From the NCBI GenBank assembly GCA_910585435.1, contig CAJUEJ010000026.1, positions 1 to 64,000 on the forward strand: 64,000 nucleotides of DNA, read 5' to 3'. The position numbers and the translations under genes were made by a program. Positions 1 to 8,565 of this stretch are shown here, piece after piece. Origin of the DNA: an uncultured Hungatella sp. (lineage in GTDB: Bacteria > Bacillota > Clostridia > Lachnospirales > Lachnospiraceae). The notes beneath the pieces were generated by a model that saw only the letters and a program-made list of their open reading frames with translations, was not told the DNA's origin and made no database searches. Every line of letters starts with the position of its first letter. Position 1 is the first letter of the stretch.

Positions 1-193
1 TCTGGAATACGATGGTAACCAGACCTGCCTCCCTGTCATAGTCACAGATAGTCAGGGGAATCCTCTCCCCCACCTGATCCATCTTTACAATCACAAACTC
101 TCCTGGTTCACAGGCCCTGGCTACCCTGGGCGCTTCCACGTCCATCCGATATATCTTGTCTGCCAAAAGCTCTGCCTTCACTATTTTGTACAT
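1..193 (-). CDS. Sulfide/dihydroorotate dehydrogenase-like FAD/NAD-binding subunit (NfnA/GltA-associated type), partial
   Basis: Only the first 64 codons are in the window; the gene runs off the left edge. The translation begins MYKIVKAELLADKIYRMDVE and continues through a PGEFVIVK segment and a PLTICDYD segment. These match the N-terminal FAD-binding barrel of the ferredoxin-NADP reductase-like subunit that partners glutamate-synthase-like NfnB/GltA proteins. In clostridia this subunit carries FAD and a [2Fe-2S] cluster and passes electrons between NAD(P)H and ferredoxin; the cluster region is not visible here. The start is an ATG preceded by AGGAGGAGACAG on the minus strand. A promoter lies about 70 nt upstream. 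The family call rests on a short fragment. Confidence 0.7.
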   Translation of the reverse strand, partial: MYKIVKAELLADKIYRMDVEAPRVARACEPGEFVIVKMDQVGERIPLTICDYDREAGLVTIVFQ

Positions 194-264
194 CTGTCTC
201 CTCCTCACATACTATGCAGCCACATCCGATACTTCCCCTCATCTGAGGGTTCATCGCAATGTTC

Positions 265-293
265 ATCATATCATTATCTTTCAAATCTGACAA
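265..293 (-). promoter_or_regulatory. Sigma-A-type promoter for the NfnA-like gene
   Basis: Minus-strand TTGTCA (288-293) and TATGAT (265-270) are separated by exactly 17 nt. This gives a leader of about 65 nt before the ATG at 193. Confidence 0.55.
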
Positions 294-426
294 CCAATTC
301 TCTGCAGATTCGTCTATCCTATATTTGCTAAAAAGCTGTCTCTTTTTCTTTCGCCGAATCTATACACGCCCCGTCTGCTGTGATAAAATAGTTTTAAAAT
401 ACGGTATTCATTCAAAGGAGCAGCCA

Positions 427-1374
427 ATGAAAGACCAGCGAATAGAAAACATAAAGCAGAATATATCCAAAGTTATGGTAGGCCGCGAGGACACTATTGA
501 TTTACTTTTGACAGCCCTTTTATCCCACGGCCATGTGCTTTTGGAGGATGTGCCAGGGACGGGAAAGACCATGGTTGCCAAGGCCATGTCCAAAAGCATG
601 GATCTGGCATTCTCCAGAGTCCAGTTTACCCCGGACCTGCTGCCGTCGGATATTACAGGCCTCAACTATTTTGATCAGAAGGAAAGCCGGTTCGTCCTGC
701 GCAAAGGCCCTGTCTTCACCCATATTCTGCTGGCAGACGAGATCAACCGTGCCACCCCCAGAACCCAGTCCAGCCTTCTGGAAGCCATGGAGGAGCGCCA
801 GGTAACCATCGACGGAGACACCTATGTACTTAAGCAGCCCTTTTTCGTCATCGCCACCCAGAATCCGGTGGAGACCGCCGGCACATACCCTTTGCCGGAG
901 GCACAGCTTGACCGGTTTCTGATGCAGGTTTCCATGGGATATCCTGATAAACAGGAGGAGCTGGCAATCCTTGAGCGGTTTGACGGTGAAAATCCTCTGG
1001 AATCCCTAACCCCTGTATGTACTTCCCAAGATCTGGCGGCACTGAAGCAGGTGGCACAGGAAACCTATGTGCATCCTGTCTTAAAAGAATACCTGGTTGA
1101 CCTGGTTGGGGCCACCCGCCGTGACAGCCAGATACTAAACGGAGTCAGCCCCAGAGGCAGCCTTGCCCTGTTCCGAGCTGTAAAAGCCTACGCCTGCATA
1201 AAAGGCCGGGATTTTGTGGTTCCGGAAGACATCAAAGCTTTGGCTGTCCCCGTCCTGGCCCACCGCCTGACTGCTGTCCGTACCTTTGGCCTCTCTTCTG
1301 CCAACCGTCAGATCATAGAAAGGCTTCTCTCCACCGTAGCCCTTCCCACAGAAGATTGGGGAAAACGTCTATGA
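427..1374 (+). CDS. MoxR family AAA+ ATPase
   Basis: A 315-residue MoxR-type AAA+ ATPase, expected to act as a chaperone-like ATPase on partner proteins at the membrane. The Walker A motif is in DVPGTGKTMVAKAM, Walker B in LLADEINRATPRTQ, and the sensor region in ATQNPVETAGTYPLPEAQLD, all typical of the family. I chose the ATG at 427 because AAAGGAG sits six bases upstream; the open frame extends further upstream (to 259) without a binding site or family sequence. The stop overlaps the start of the next gene (ATGA), so translation is coupled to the DUF58 protein. It is the first gene of a moxR-DUF58-DUF4129 operon. Confidence 0.9.
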   Translation: MKDQRIENIKQNISKVMVGREDTIDLLLTALLSHGHVLLEDVPGTGKTMVAKAMSKSMDLAFSRVQFTPDLLPSDITGLNYFDQKESRFVLRKGPVFTHILLADEINRATPRTQSSLLEAMEERQVTIDGDTYVLKQPFFVIATQNPVETAGTYPLPEAQLDRFLMQVSMGYPDKQEELAILERFDGENPLESLTPVCTSQDLAALKQVAQETYVHPVLKEYLVDLVGATRRDSQILNGVSPRGSLALFRAVKAYACIKGRDFVVPEDIKALAVPVLAHRLTAVRTFGLSSANRQIIERLLSTVALPTEDWGKRL

Positions 1375-2522
1375 AGCTGATTGTCGCCGCTGCTGTGGCA
1401 TGGCTTGTCTGGCTGTTGTCAGGAAGCTTTCTGAAAAAATTCTGGGAGAAGGGTTTGGCAGTCTCCTTATCCTTCACCCACAGCCAGGTGACAGAAGGAC
1501 AGCAGGCATCCTTAAAAGAAATTATCACCAACAGCAAGTTTCTTCCCCTCCCTGTCCTCCACGTCAAATTCCAGATGGGAAAGGAACTGGTTTTCACAGA
1601 CTCCGAAAATTTTAAGATCACGGATCAGAACTACCGCAGCGATATTTTTTCCTGTATGCCATGGCAGGAAATCCGCCGCACCCTGACCTTTGTCTGTACA
1701 AAAAGAGGATATTATTCTATCCGGCAGGCAGACTTAATCAGCTACGATCTGTTTCTGTTCAGCCGTTTTGTGTCTCACCGTCCGGTGGATACTGCCATGT
1801 ATGTGTACCCTGCCCCTGCAGACCCCATGCGGCTTGCCCTGCCTTTAAGAGACCTTTTAGGGCAGGTGCTCACCAGACAGGCTTTGCTTCGCGACCCCTT
1901 TGAGATGCAGTCCATCCGCCCTTATCAGTCCTTTGACACATACCGGGATATCAACTGGAAAGCCACTGCCCGCACCGGGAATTTAAAGGTAAATGTCTAT
2001 GCTCCCACCTCTTCCTGGCAGGTTACCTTTCTTTTAGATATCAATTCCGATTTGATCTGGAAGGATCACGGACTGACAGAGGAGGCCATCCGCCTGTGCG
2101 GATCTATGGCCGGCCAGCTTTTAGACAAGGGGATTCCCGTATCCCTCCACACCAACGGCATAGACTGTCTGAGCCGTCAGCCTGGCTTTTTGAAAAATGG
2201 CGCCGGCCCGGATCACTGGCGCTCTGTCATGGAGCTTCTGGCCCGGATTCTCACCGAAGGCGCCTGCGAAAGCCCGGACTGGTTTCTTTCCGGATCCCCG
2301 GCTGCCTCCACCGATCCAGGCTTTTTTTCTGACACCACCCTTTATGTTTTGATCTCCCCCAAACAGTGGGAATCCCTGGCGGCGTCTTACGATTCCCTGT
2401 GTCTACACAGCCCCGGCTCTCAGTGGATTCTTCCCATGCGCCCCGGCGACCCCTTAAGAATCTCCGAACACATAAAGTATGCAAAGCTTTTCCCCTGGGA
2501 GGTGCCTTATGACTATTCGTAA
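1371..2522 (+). CDS. DUF58 domain-containing membrane protein
   Basis: A 383-residue protein with an N-terminal hydrophobic segment (about residues 3-20). Its C-terminal half contains the DUF58 signature around SIRPYQSFDTYRDINWKATA, followed by a VWA-like fold segment (TFLLDINSDL). DUF58 proteins are the usual membrane-side partners of MoxR ATPases, with unknown biochemical activity. The start overlaps the moxR stop by four bases, and the stop overlaps the next gene by 14 bases, so the three genes form one translation-coupled unit. A longer in-frame start at 1356 lies inside moxR and is less likely. Confidence 0.85.
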   Translation: MKLIVAAAVAWLVWLLSGSFLKKFWEKGLAVSLSFTHSQVTEGQQASLKEIITNSKFLPLPVLHVKFQMGKELVFTDSENFKITDQNYRSDIFSCMPWQEIRRTLTFVCTKRGYYSIRQADLISYDLFLFSRFVSHRPVDTAMYVYPAPADPMRLALPLRDLLGQVLTRQALLRDPFEMQSIRPYQSFDTYRDINWKATARTGNLKVNVYAPTSSWQVTFLLDINSDLIWKDHGLTEEAIRLCGSMAGQLLDKGIPVSLHTNGIDCLSRQPGFLKNGAGPDHWRSVMELLARILTEGACESPDWFLSGSPAASTDPGFFSDTTLYVLISPKQWESLAASYDSLCLHSPGSQWILPMRPGDPLRISEHIKYAKLFPWEVPYDYS

Positions 2523-3435
2523 GCTATTGAATTATTGGTTTGGGAAAAAGAGAGACGGCTTTTATCTCTTTCTGGCCTTCCTTCTGGCTGCAGCCTATGC
2601 TGCAGGCGTTTGGGTGGGAAACTACGGGTACGTTTCCTGGTCCGCCATTATAAAGTACGCCTCTTTTGCAGGTTTTCTCCTGCTGACAGTCGCCGTACTT
2701 ATCCATCTGAACCTTTATGCCAGCCATGAGTTTTTAAAGCTGTTTCAAAACCAGAGTCATTTTCCCAGAAAACAGATGCAGCATGTAAATTCCTTCTGTA
2801 TGACTGTTTTTCTGGGGATCACCCTTTTTTCCATGACAGGGCTTTCCCTTCTGACAGAGCCTTTGTGGCCCATGATACGGCAGTGGCTTTCTTCTCTGAA
2901 GCACCCTTCAGAGCCCCGGCCCCCTGTCCCTGCCGAAGCTATCCGGCCTTCCTCCTCTGCTCCTGATTTTTCTGCCCTTTTTGGCGAACCGGCTGCGCCG
3001 CCTGTCTGGATGGAGATTGTGGATCAGGCTTTCACTGTCATCGGATATATCCTGATCGGGGCCATCGCCCTGCTCCTTGTGCGCACCGTTTTCCTTTCCA
3101 TATGGAACTGGATTACCCGCCCCCGCTATTTTGACGACGACGAAAAAATATATCTAAAGCCCACTTTATCCATGGCCGGTGAAAAAGCTGCCGAATCCAG
3201 ACCGGAAGGGCTCTTTTACTTTCTGTCTTACAATGGAAGAATACGGAGATATTACCGGAAAAAGATCCTGGCCGGGCAGAATAAAAGGAAAAAGACAGCA
3301 CCTCCGGCCTGGGCATCTCCCATGGAGCTGGAAGAGAAATCCGGCATCCAGGATCCAACACTTCATCGGATCTACGAAAAGGCAAGATACAGCCGCCAGG
3401 GCGCGGATGAGGCAGACTGGAAATTCCTCATCTAA
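2509..3435 (+). CDS. DUF4129-type transmembrane protein of the moxR operon
   Basis: A 308-residue protein with four predicted membrane segments: two near residues 15-65, one near 95-120 and one near 175-200. A charged cytosolic C-terminus follows. It ends with LHRIYEKARYSRQGADEADW, which resembles the conserved YEKARYS tail of DUF4129 domains. The start ATG follows GGAGGTGCCTT and overlaps the DUF58 gene. In many Firmicutes this operon continues with a transglutaminase-like membrane protein; here the next gene is an unrelated hemerythrin, so the transglutaminase is missing at this locus. The DUF4129 assignment is based on the tail and context only. Confidence 0.65.
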   Translation: MTIRKLLNYWFGKKRDGFYLFLAFLLAAAYAAGVWVGNYGYVSWSAIIKYASFAGFLLLTVAVLIHLNLYASHEFLKLFQNQSHFPRKQMQHVNSFCMTVFLGITLFSMTGLSLLTEPLWPMIRQWLSSLKHPSEPRPPVPAEAIRPSSSAPDFSALFGEPAAPPVWMEIVDQAFTVIGYILIGAIALLLVRTVFLSIWNWITRPRYFDDDEKIYLKPTLSMAGEKAAESRPEGLFYFLSYNGRIRRYYRKKILAGQNKRKKTAPPAWASPMELEEKSGIQDPTLHRIYEKARYSRQGADEADWKFLI

Positions 3436-3464
3436 CTTTTTATCCATGAACCACCAAGACAAGT

Positions 3465-3493
3465 TTGACATATTCTGTAAATATATTTATAAT
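3465..3493 (+). promoter_or_regulatory. Perfect consensus sigma-A promoter for the hemerythrin/response-regulator gene
   Basis: TTGACA (3465-3470) and TATAAT (3488-3493) are both exact consensus and separated by 17 nt. The start codon is about 50 nt downstream. Strong constitutive transcription is expected unless a repressor acts. Confidence 0.85.
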
Positions 3494-3545
3494 TAATATC
3501 ACCAAAAGGTAATTTAATTACTTGATCATAGCGAAGGAGGATATC

Positions 3546-4895
3546 ATGGATAATCAACTGATATGGACGGATGAATTCAATATCGGGATAACGCTTATTG
3601 ATGAAGAACATCAGAGGCTTTTTACGATTATCAACCGGCTTTTTGCACTTGAGGCAGAAGAGAAAAGGAACAAAAGAGCATGTCAAGAGGGGATTAAGTA
3701 TTTTAAAGAACATGCAATGAAGCATTTCAGTGACGAAGAAAAGTATATGGAATTGATTGCTTATGAGGATCTTGAGACTCACAGGCGTCTGCACAGAGGA
3801 TTCAGGGAGAATACTCTGCCGGCCCTGGAGAAGGAACTGATAAGAGAAGATTATTCTCCCTCTTCGGTAGACCATCTTCTGGCAGTCTGTGCAGGATGGC
3901 TCATTGGACATACACTGACAGAGGACAAAGCCATCACAGGAGAAAAGATAAGCAAATGGGTGAACCTTCTGCCAGAGCAGGAGCTTGCATCTATGGAACA
4001 GGTGATCCTGAAGCTTGTGCAGAGCATGTTCCACTTAAAGGCACATGTAATCAGCGAATCGTACGGCGGTGAACGGTTCGGAAAAGGCGTCTACTACCGG
4101 CTTGTCTATGGAAGAGAACAGGATGATGAAACCTGGGAGATCCTGCTGGCCTTTGAAGATAAGATTCTTATTAACACAGTAGGCAAATTGATGGGAATCC
4201 ATACCGATAAGCTTGACATCGTACTACTTAACGCAGTCAGATATACAGCATGCCAATTTGTAAGACATGTTATGTCTCATTACCCCACTGCCAATACATT
4301 CGAGATGATGGAGGAGAATCTTCTGACCTACCAACAGTTTCACCAGTTTTTCGAGAATAAGAAGCTGCAGGTCAGCCTGCTGTTTGACACGGATCAGGGA
4401 TATTTTTCCTATTGTGTCGTTGCACCCCGCATCCTCTCAAAAAGCATCGGAATTCCTCTTGATGCCAGCAATGCCATGACCGAGCTTGAAAAATATCTGG
4501 CAGAGAAAGAGAGTAATAAAAAACCAAAAATCCTTCTGGTGGACGATTCCATCACCATACGGCAGCGGATACGAAGCCTGCTGTCAGAGCATTATGAGGT
4601 CTCCGAAGTAGGATCCGGTGCAGCTGCAATCAGGGCTATCACCCTGGACAGGCCGGATCTGGTGTTGCTGGACTATGAGATGCCTGTCTGCGACGGAAGC
4701 CATGTGCTGGCCATGCTTCGATCCGAAAAAGAATTTGCAGATATTCCTGTGATTTTCCTGACAAGCAAGGATGATCCGGATAGTGTAAAAAAGGTATTGT
4801 CCTTGAGGGCAGACGGCTATCTGCTGAAATATCTGAATCCTATTGATATCAAGAAAAGGATTGACGAGTATTTTAAGAAAAAAACAGGCTGCTAG
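3546..4895 (+). CDS. Bacteriohemerythrin fused to a C-terminal response-regulator receiver domain
   Basis: A 449-residue three-part protein. Residues 5-130 are a bacteriohemerythrin with all iron ligands in place: H22, H60-x3-E64, H79-x3-H83 and H122-x4-D127, which bind a diiron centre for O2 or redox sensing. A middle region (about 150-310) resembles CheX-like or other sensor-associated alpha/beta domains; I cannot name it firmly. Residues about 325-445 are a receiver domain: acidic pair in LLVDDS, phospho-acceptor Asp in LLDYEMP, Thr in FLTSK and Lys in LLKYLNP. No DNA-binding or enzymatic output is present. The start follows AAGGAGGATATC. It probably links oxygen sensing to phosphorelay or chemotaxis signalling; the partner kinase is not in the window. 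Confidence 0.88.
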   Translation: MDNQLIWTDEFNIGITLIDEEHQRLFTIINRLFALEAEEKRNKRACQEGIKYFKEHAMKHFSDEEKYMELIAYEDLETHRRLHRGFRENTLPALEKELIREDYSPSSVDHLLAVCAGWLIGHTLTEDKAITGEKISKWVNLLPEQELASMEQVILKLVQSMFHLKAHVISESYGGERFGKGVYYRLVYGREQDDETWEILLAFEDKILINTVGKLMGIHTDKLDIVLLNAVRYTACQFVRHVMSHYPTANTFEMMEENLLTYQQFHQFFENKKLQVSLLFDTDQGYFSYCVVAPRILSKSIGIPLDASNAMTELEKYLAEKESNKKPKILLVDDSITIRQRIRSLLSEHYEVSEVGSGAAAIRAITLDRPDLVLLDYEMPVCDGSHVLAMLRSEKEFADIPVIFLTSKDDPDSVKKVLSLRADGYLLKYLNPIDIKKRIDEYFKKKTGC

Positions 4896-4926
4896 GAGAG
4901 ATTGAAGCTCCGGTGCTGCCCTGCAA

Positions 4927-4977
4927 AAATTCCGGTAAATTCAGTGTCTGAAACCAGTACTGAATTCACCGGAATTT
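4927..4977. terminator. Terminator-like hairpin between convergent genes
   Basis: Two 19-nt arms (4927-4945 and 4959-4977) pair with a single mismatch around a 13-nt loop. The arms begin with AAA and end with TTT, so the hairpin can act in both directions, for the hemerythrin gene and the opposing maturase gene. Confidence 0.65.
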
Positions 4978-5034
4978 ACATTGCGTTATCTCTTATCCAA
5001 CCATGAACCTCTCTGACACAGACATGTGAACGGC

Positions 5035-6165
5035 TCACACACGGCCTGCATACATCCGGTACACTTCTGTCAAGCGGGGATACGCATATTCAAAAAATCC
5101 TTTATACGCACTGCAGAAATAGTTTCTGTCATCCCCATCCCCGTTTACATTTTCCCGGTTGCGGCGGCAGCCGTTGCGGCACAGATAAAACCACTGGCAG
5201 CTTTTGCATTCTTCATTCACCTGTTGCGATCCTTTGATAAATCCCAGCTCCTGGCGCTTCTTATCCATAGCCTCGAAGCTGTCCTTGTTCACATTTCCCA
5301 AAAGCCATGAATCAAGGGCGTAGAAATCACAGGGATAGGTGCTTCCGTCTGCTTCTATGACCCACTGCTTCCCGCAGATCCCCCGCATATTGCAGCTCTC
5401 CGGCATACCGCCGGCCAGGATAATCATCAGATTCTCAAAATAACGGTTATATACATAGTTCCCTGCCTTCATATCCAGGTACCAGGCATCAAAAATACCT
5501 TTTAAAAATGTCTCATACCTTTTTGGCGTCAGAGAATACTCCCGTTGTCCCGGCGTCTCTCCGATGGGATCCAGGCACTCGATGTACTGCTGGTACTGCA
5601 GATGATTTTTCTGAAAAAAATGGTAGATTTTCTGGGGGGATCTGGCGGAAGCAGCTGTAACCACGCTCAGGATATTGTATTCCACCTTATATTTTTCCAG
5701 CAGACGGATGGAGGCCATGACGCGGTTAAAGGTTCCCTTCCCTTTTGCATCCTTCCGGTACCTGTCATGAATCTCTTTTGTTCCGTCCAGGGAAATTCCC
5801 ACCAGGAAATGATTCTCTGCCCAAAACCTGGCCCACTCCTCATCAATCCCATATCCGTTGGTCTGAATCGCATAGTGAAACCGGACACTTCCGGCCCTGG
5901 GGCAATTCTGTACATACTCCATCAAATCCTTATAAAACCCAAGCCCGATCAACATAGGCTCCCCGCCCTGAAAGGCAAGGGTACACTCCCGGCTGCCATA
6001 CTCTGCTACCCTGTCCACAATCCTGTGCATGGTATCTTCAGACATTCTCCCAAGGAGGCCGCCTTCCCGTTTATTCAGTTCATCTGCGTAAAAACAATAA
6101 CTGCACCGCATGTTGCAGCTTCCTGACGCAGGTTTAATCAAAACATTTACCGGAGGCATCATCAT
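5035..6165 (-). CDS. Radical SAM/SPASM protein, anaerobic sulfatase maturase-like
   Basis: A 376-residue radical SAM enzyme. The SAM-cluster motif CNMRCSYC (C17, C21, C24) lies near the N-terminus, followed by AFQGGEPMLIG. A C-terminal SPASM region has the CxxxxxxC pair around CNMRGICG and the CKSCQWFYLCRNGC cluster typical of anSME. Such enzymes oxidise a Cys or Ser of a sulfatase to formylglycine; relatives modify peptides. Start: three ATG codons follow AAAGGGGAT; 6165, 6162 and 6159 are all possible, and 6177 is a weaker alternative. No sulfatase or small precursor peptide is seen nearby, so the substrate is encoded elsewhere or is different. Confidence 0.85.
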   Translation of the reverse strand: MMMPPVNVLIKPASGSCNMRCSYCFYADELNKREGGLLGRMSEDTMHRIVDRVAEYGSRECTLAFQGGEPMLIGLGFYKDLMEYVQNCPRAGSVRFHYAIQTNGYGIDEEWARFWAENHFLVGISLDGTKEIHDRYRKDAKGKGTFNRVMASIRLLEKYKVEYNILSVVTAASARSPQKIYHFFQKNHLQYQQYIECLDPIGETPGQREYSLTPKRYETFLKGIFDAWYLDMKAGNYVYNRYFENLMIILAGGMPESCNMRGICGKQWVIEADGSTYPCDFYALDSWLLGNVNKDSFEAMDKKRQELGFIKGSQQVNEECKSCQWFYLCRNGCRRNRENVNGDGDDRNYFCSAYKGFFEYAYPRLTEVYRMYAGRV

Positions 6166-6295
6166 ATCCCCTTTCATCCATATCCCGGCTTTTATGGTCT
6201 GCATAAAAAATCTGCTGCCGGGCGCATGCAGGTTTCCTTCTTCTATCTTATCACAAAAAAGCTGTGTCTGCAATTTTCAAATGTACGCCCTTTCC

Positions 6296-6324
6296 TTGAT
6301 TAATCCGTTTATACATCGTATAAT
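6296..6324 (+). promoter_or_regulatory. Sigma-A promoter for the DUF1703-type ATPase gene
   Basis: TTGATT (6296-6301) and TATAAT (6319-6324) are separated by 17 nt. The ATG is 35 nt downstream. Confidence 0.75.
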
Positions 6325-6358
6325 ACTCATATGGACGAATTTAAGAAAGGATGATTGC

Positions 6359-7960
6359 ATGGGAAGTTTTGTAAACCGTGGTAACGAAAGTTTTTCTAGA
6401 GCAAGAAATTCTCAGATTTATATTGATAAAACCGGGCTTCTTAATTATACGAATTCTGTTATAAATACAGAACAGAGTTATATCTGCGTCAGCAGGCCAA
6501 GACGCTTCGGAAAAACTCTGACTGCCGGAATGCTGATGGCATATTATTGCAGGGGATGCAATTCCGAGACTTTGTTTACAGATTTAGCCATCGCCGATTC
6601 ACCTTCTTTTAAAAAACATTTAAACCAATACGATGTGATTCACCTGGATATCGCCTATCTGCTTGTGCAGATAAAAAATCCTTCAAAAACCATATCCTGC
6701 CTCCAGGAATATGTCATTGAAGAGCTGAAAACCATCTATCCCAGCATTCTCTCCGACGACGAGCAGATGCTTCCATTTGCATTGTCTAAGATCCATCAGG
6801 CAAAAGGCGCTGCATTTATTATCATCATTGACGAATGGGATGCCATTTTCCGGGAAGACAGATATGATACCAATGCCCAGAGAGAATACATCCAGCTGCT
6901 TCGCGGACTTTTTAAGGGAGAACAGTCCAAGGATTTTGTAAAGCTGGCCTACATCACAGGCATCCTTCCAATCAAAAAATACAACAGCGAATCCGCCCTG
7001 AACAATTTCGATGAATTCACCATGGCAGGCCCCAAACGTCTGGCAGAGTACGTAGGCTTTACGGAGAGCGAGGTAGCCCGGCTATGCCAGGAATATGATA
7101 TGGACTTTTCCGAAGCCGCAAGATGGTATGACGGATACTCCTTTCCCCGTATGAAACACGTATACAATCCCAATTCCATAGTCAAAGCCATGCTCTCCGG
7201 TGAATACGATAATTACTGGACAAAGACTGTCACTTATGAATCTCTGAAAAATTATATCAGCATGAATTTTGACGGGCTGAAAGACTGCGTGGTTCAGATG
7301 CTGGCAGGGGGACGCTGCCATGTAAACACAGATACATTTGAAAATGATATGACCTCCTTTAAAAGCCGTGACGATGTTCTGACAGTGCTGATTCATCTTG
7401 GATATCTGGCTTATGACCGGGACCGAAAAGAAGTCTACGTGCCTAACGAAGAGGTCCGGACAGCATTTGCCAACGCTGTGGGCGGCACTGACTGGACACC
7501 GGTGGTAGAGGCTATGGAAAAATCCCGGCGTCTGCTTACGGATACCTGGAACAAGGATGAAGAAGCCGTGGCAAAAGGTGTGGAAATGGTTCACATGGCC
7601 AATGTTTCCTTACTGGAATACAACAATGAAAATGCCCTCAGCTGTGTCATCACCCTGGCATATTATCATGCTGTCAATGAATATCCCCTGATTCGGGAGC
7701 TGCCATCCGGCAACGGCTGCGCAGACCTGGTATTCCTCCCCAGAAAATATTCAGACAAGCCGGCCATGGTAGTAGAACTGAAATATAACCATTCCGCCCA
7801 AAGCGCGATCTGGCAGATAAAGGAAAAGCATTATCCAAAAGCCCTGGAAGATTACAAGGGAAATCTGCTTTTGGTCGGGATCGGATACGATAAGAAGACT
7901 AAAATTCACAGCTGCCGGATCCAGGAATGGGCAGCCGGAGGAAGGCCTGAACATGATTGA
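6359..7960 (+). CDS. AAA-ATPase-like / PD-(D/E)XK nuclease protein (DUF1703 family)
   Basis: A 533-residue protein of the PF09820/PF08011 type. The N-terminus (FVNRGNESFSRARNSQIYID) is the family hallmark. Walker A lies in SRPRRFGKTLT (about 45-55) and Walker B in FIIIIDEWDA (about 155). The C-terminal nuclease core shows Asp in GCADLVF and the E-x-K in VVELKYN. The start is the ATG after AAAGG. The role of these proteins is not established; they occur as multicopy accessory genes, and mobile-element or defence roles have been suggested. It overlaps the following GNAT gene by eight bases, so the two are probably co-transcribed. Confidence 0.85.
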   Translation: MGSFVNRGNESFSRARNSQIYIDKTGLLNYTNSVINTEQSYICVSRPRRFGKTLTAGMLMAYYCRGCNSETLFTDLAIADSPSFKKHLNQYDVIHLDIAYLLVQIKNPSKTISCLQEYVIEELKTIYPSILSDDEQMLPFALSKIHQAKGAAFIIIIDEWDAIFREDRYDTNAQREYIQLLRGLFKGEQSKDFVKLAYITGILPIKKYNSESALNNFDEFTMAGPKRLAEYVGFTESEVARLCQEYDMDFSEAARWYDGYSFPRMKHVYNPNSIVKAMLSGEYDNYWTKTVTYESLKNYISMNFDGLKDCVVQMLAGGRCHVNTDTFENDMTSFKSRDDVLTVLIHLGYLAYDRDRKEVYVPNEEVRTAFANAVGGTDWTPVVEAMEKSRRLLTDTWNKDEEAVAKGVEMVHMANVSLLEYNNENALSCVITLAYYHAVNEYPLIRELPSGNGCADLVFLPRKYSDKPAMVVELKYNHSAQSAIWQIKEKHYPKALEDYKGNLLLVGIGYDKKTKIHSCRIQEWAAGGRPEHD

Positions 7961-8462
7961 AACAGAAAGCCTTATTCTTGACAAAGCCAAGTTTTCCGAT
8001 TGGAAGGACATGTATGAGAATGTGTGGTCGCAGCCGGAAAGTGCAAAATATATGTTGTGGAATATAACCAGAAGTGAAGAAGACGCCAAAATAAGAATCA
8101 TGAAAACCATCGCATTTCAGAAAGACCATGATACCTATCTGGTTTATAAAAAAGCAGGAGGCAGGGCCATAGGGTTTGCAGGCGTAGAAAAAATCCGGCC
8201 TTACGTCTACCAGGAAACAGGAATATGCCTGGGGCCGGATTATGTGGGAAAAGGCTTGGGCAGGCAGATTGTCCAGGGTTTAATCAGGTACTGTAAGGAA
8301 ACATTTGGTGCAAAAGAATTTATTTATTCAACACGAGAAGAAAACAAAGCTTCCAATGGATTAGCCAAATCATTAGGCTTTACAATGATTTCTTCAACGC
8401 CTAAAACAGATATTAGAGACGGTCACTGTTATAATTACCTGCGGTATAGCTTAAAGCTGTAA
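7953..8462 (+). CDS. GNAT family N-acetyltransferase (RimJ/RimL-like)
   Basis: A 169-residue GNAT acetyltransferase. The acetyl-CoA-binding segment appears as GPDYVGKGLGRQIV (motif A, Q/RxxGxG/A type), followed by ENKASNGLAKSLGF (motif B), the pattern of acetyltransferase_3/RimJ-RimL proteins. The substrate cannot be predicted. The start lies within the end of the upstream ATPase gene and is preceded by GGAGGAAGG. Transcription ends at a perfect 18-bp hairpin downstream. Confidence 0.82.
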   Translation: MIETESLILDKAKFSDWKDMYENVWSQPESAKYMLWNITRSEEDAKIRIMKTIAFQKDHDTYLVYKKAGGRAIGFAGVEKIRPYVYQETGICLGPDYVGKGLGRQIVQGLIRYCKETFGAKEFIYSTREENKASNGLAKSLGFTMISSTPKTDIRDGHCYNYLRYSLKL

Positions 8463-8493
8463 TTTGCCGGCTCTGTCTTACATAGACAATCAT

Positions 8494-8547
8494 AAAAAGA
8501 AATAAGCATCCCTTACCGTCCAAAGCGAGGATGCTTATTTCTTTTTT
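8494..8547. terminator. Bidirectional intrinsic terminator
   Basis: A perfect 18-bp inverted repeat (8494-8511 with 8529-8546) has an A-tract on its left flank and a T-tract on its right. It serves the GNAT gene ending at 8462 (+) and the GNAT gene ending at 8566 (-). Confidence 0.92.
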
Positions 8548-8565
8548 ACAAAACTAATTAGCAGA

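Noticed and set aside
259..426. Upstream extension of the MoxR protein
   Set aside because: The extra 56 residues have no family similarity and no binding site; AAAGGAG precedes the ATG at 427, and the extension would overlap the divergent promoter at 265-293.
5026..5310. Small plus-strand gene after the hemerythrin gene
   Set aside because: It is fully antisense to the SPASM domain of the maturase and has no binding site.
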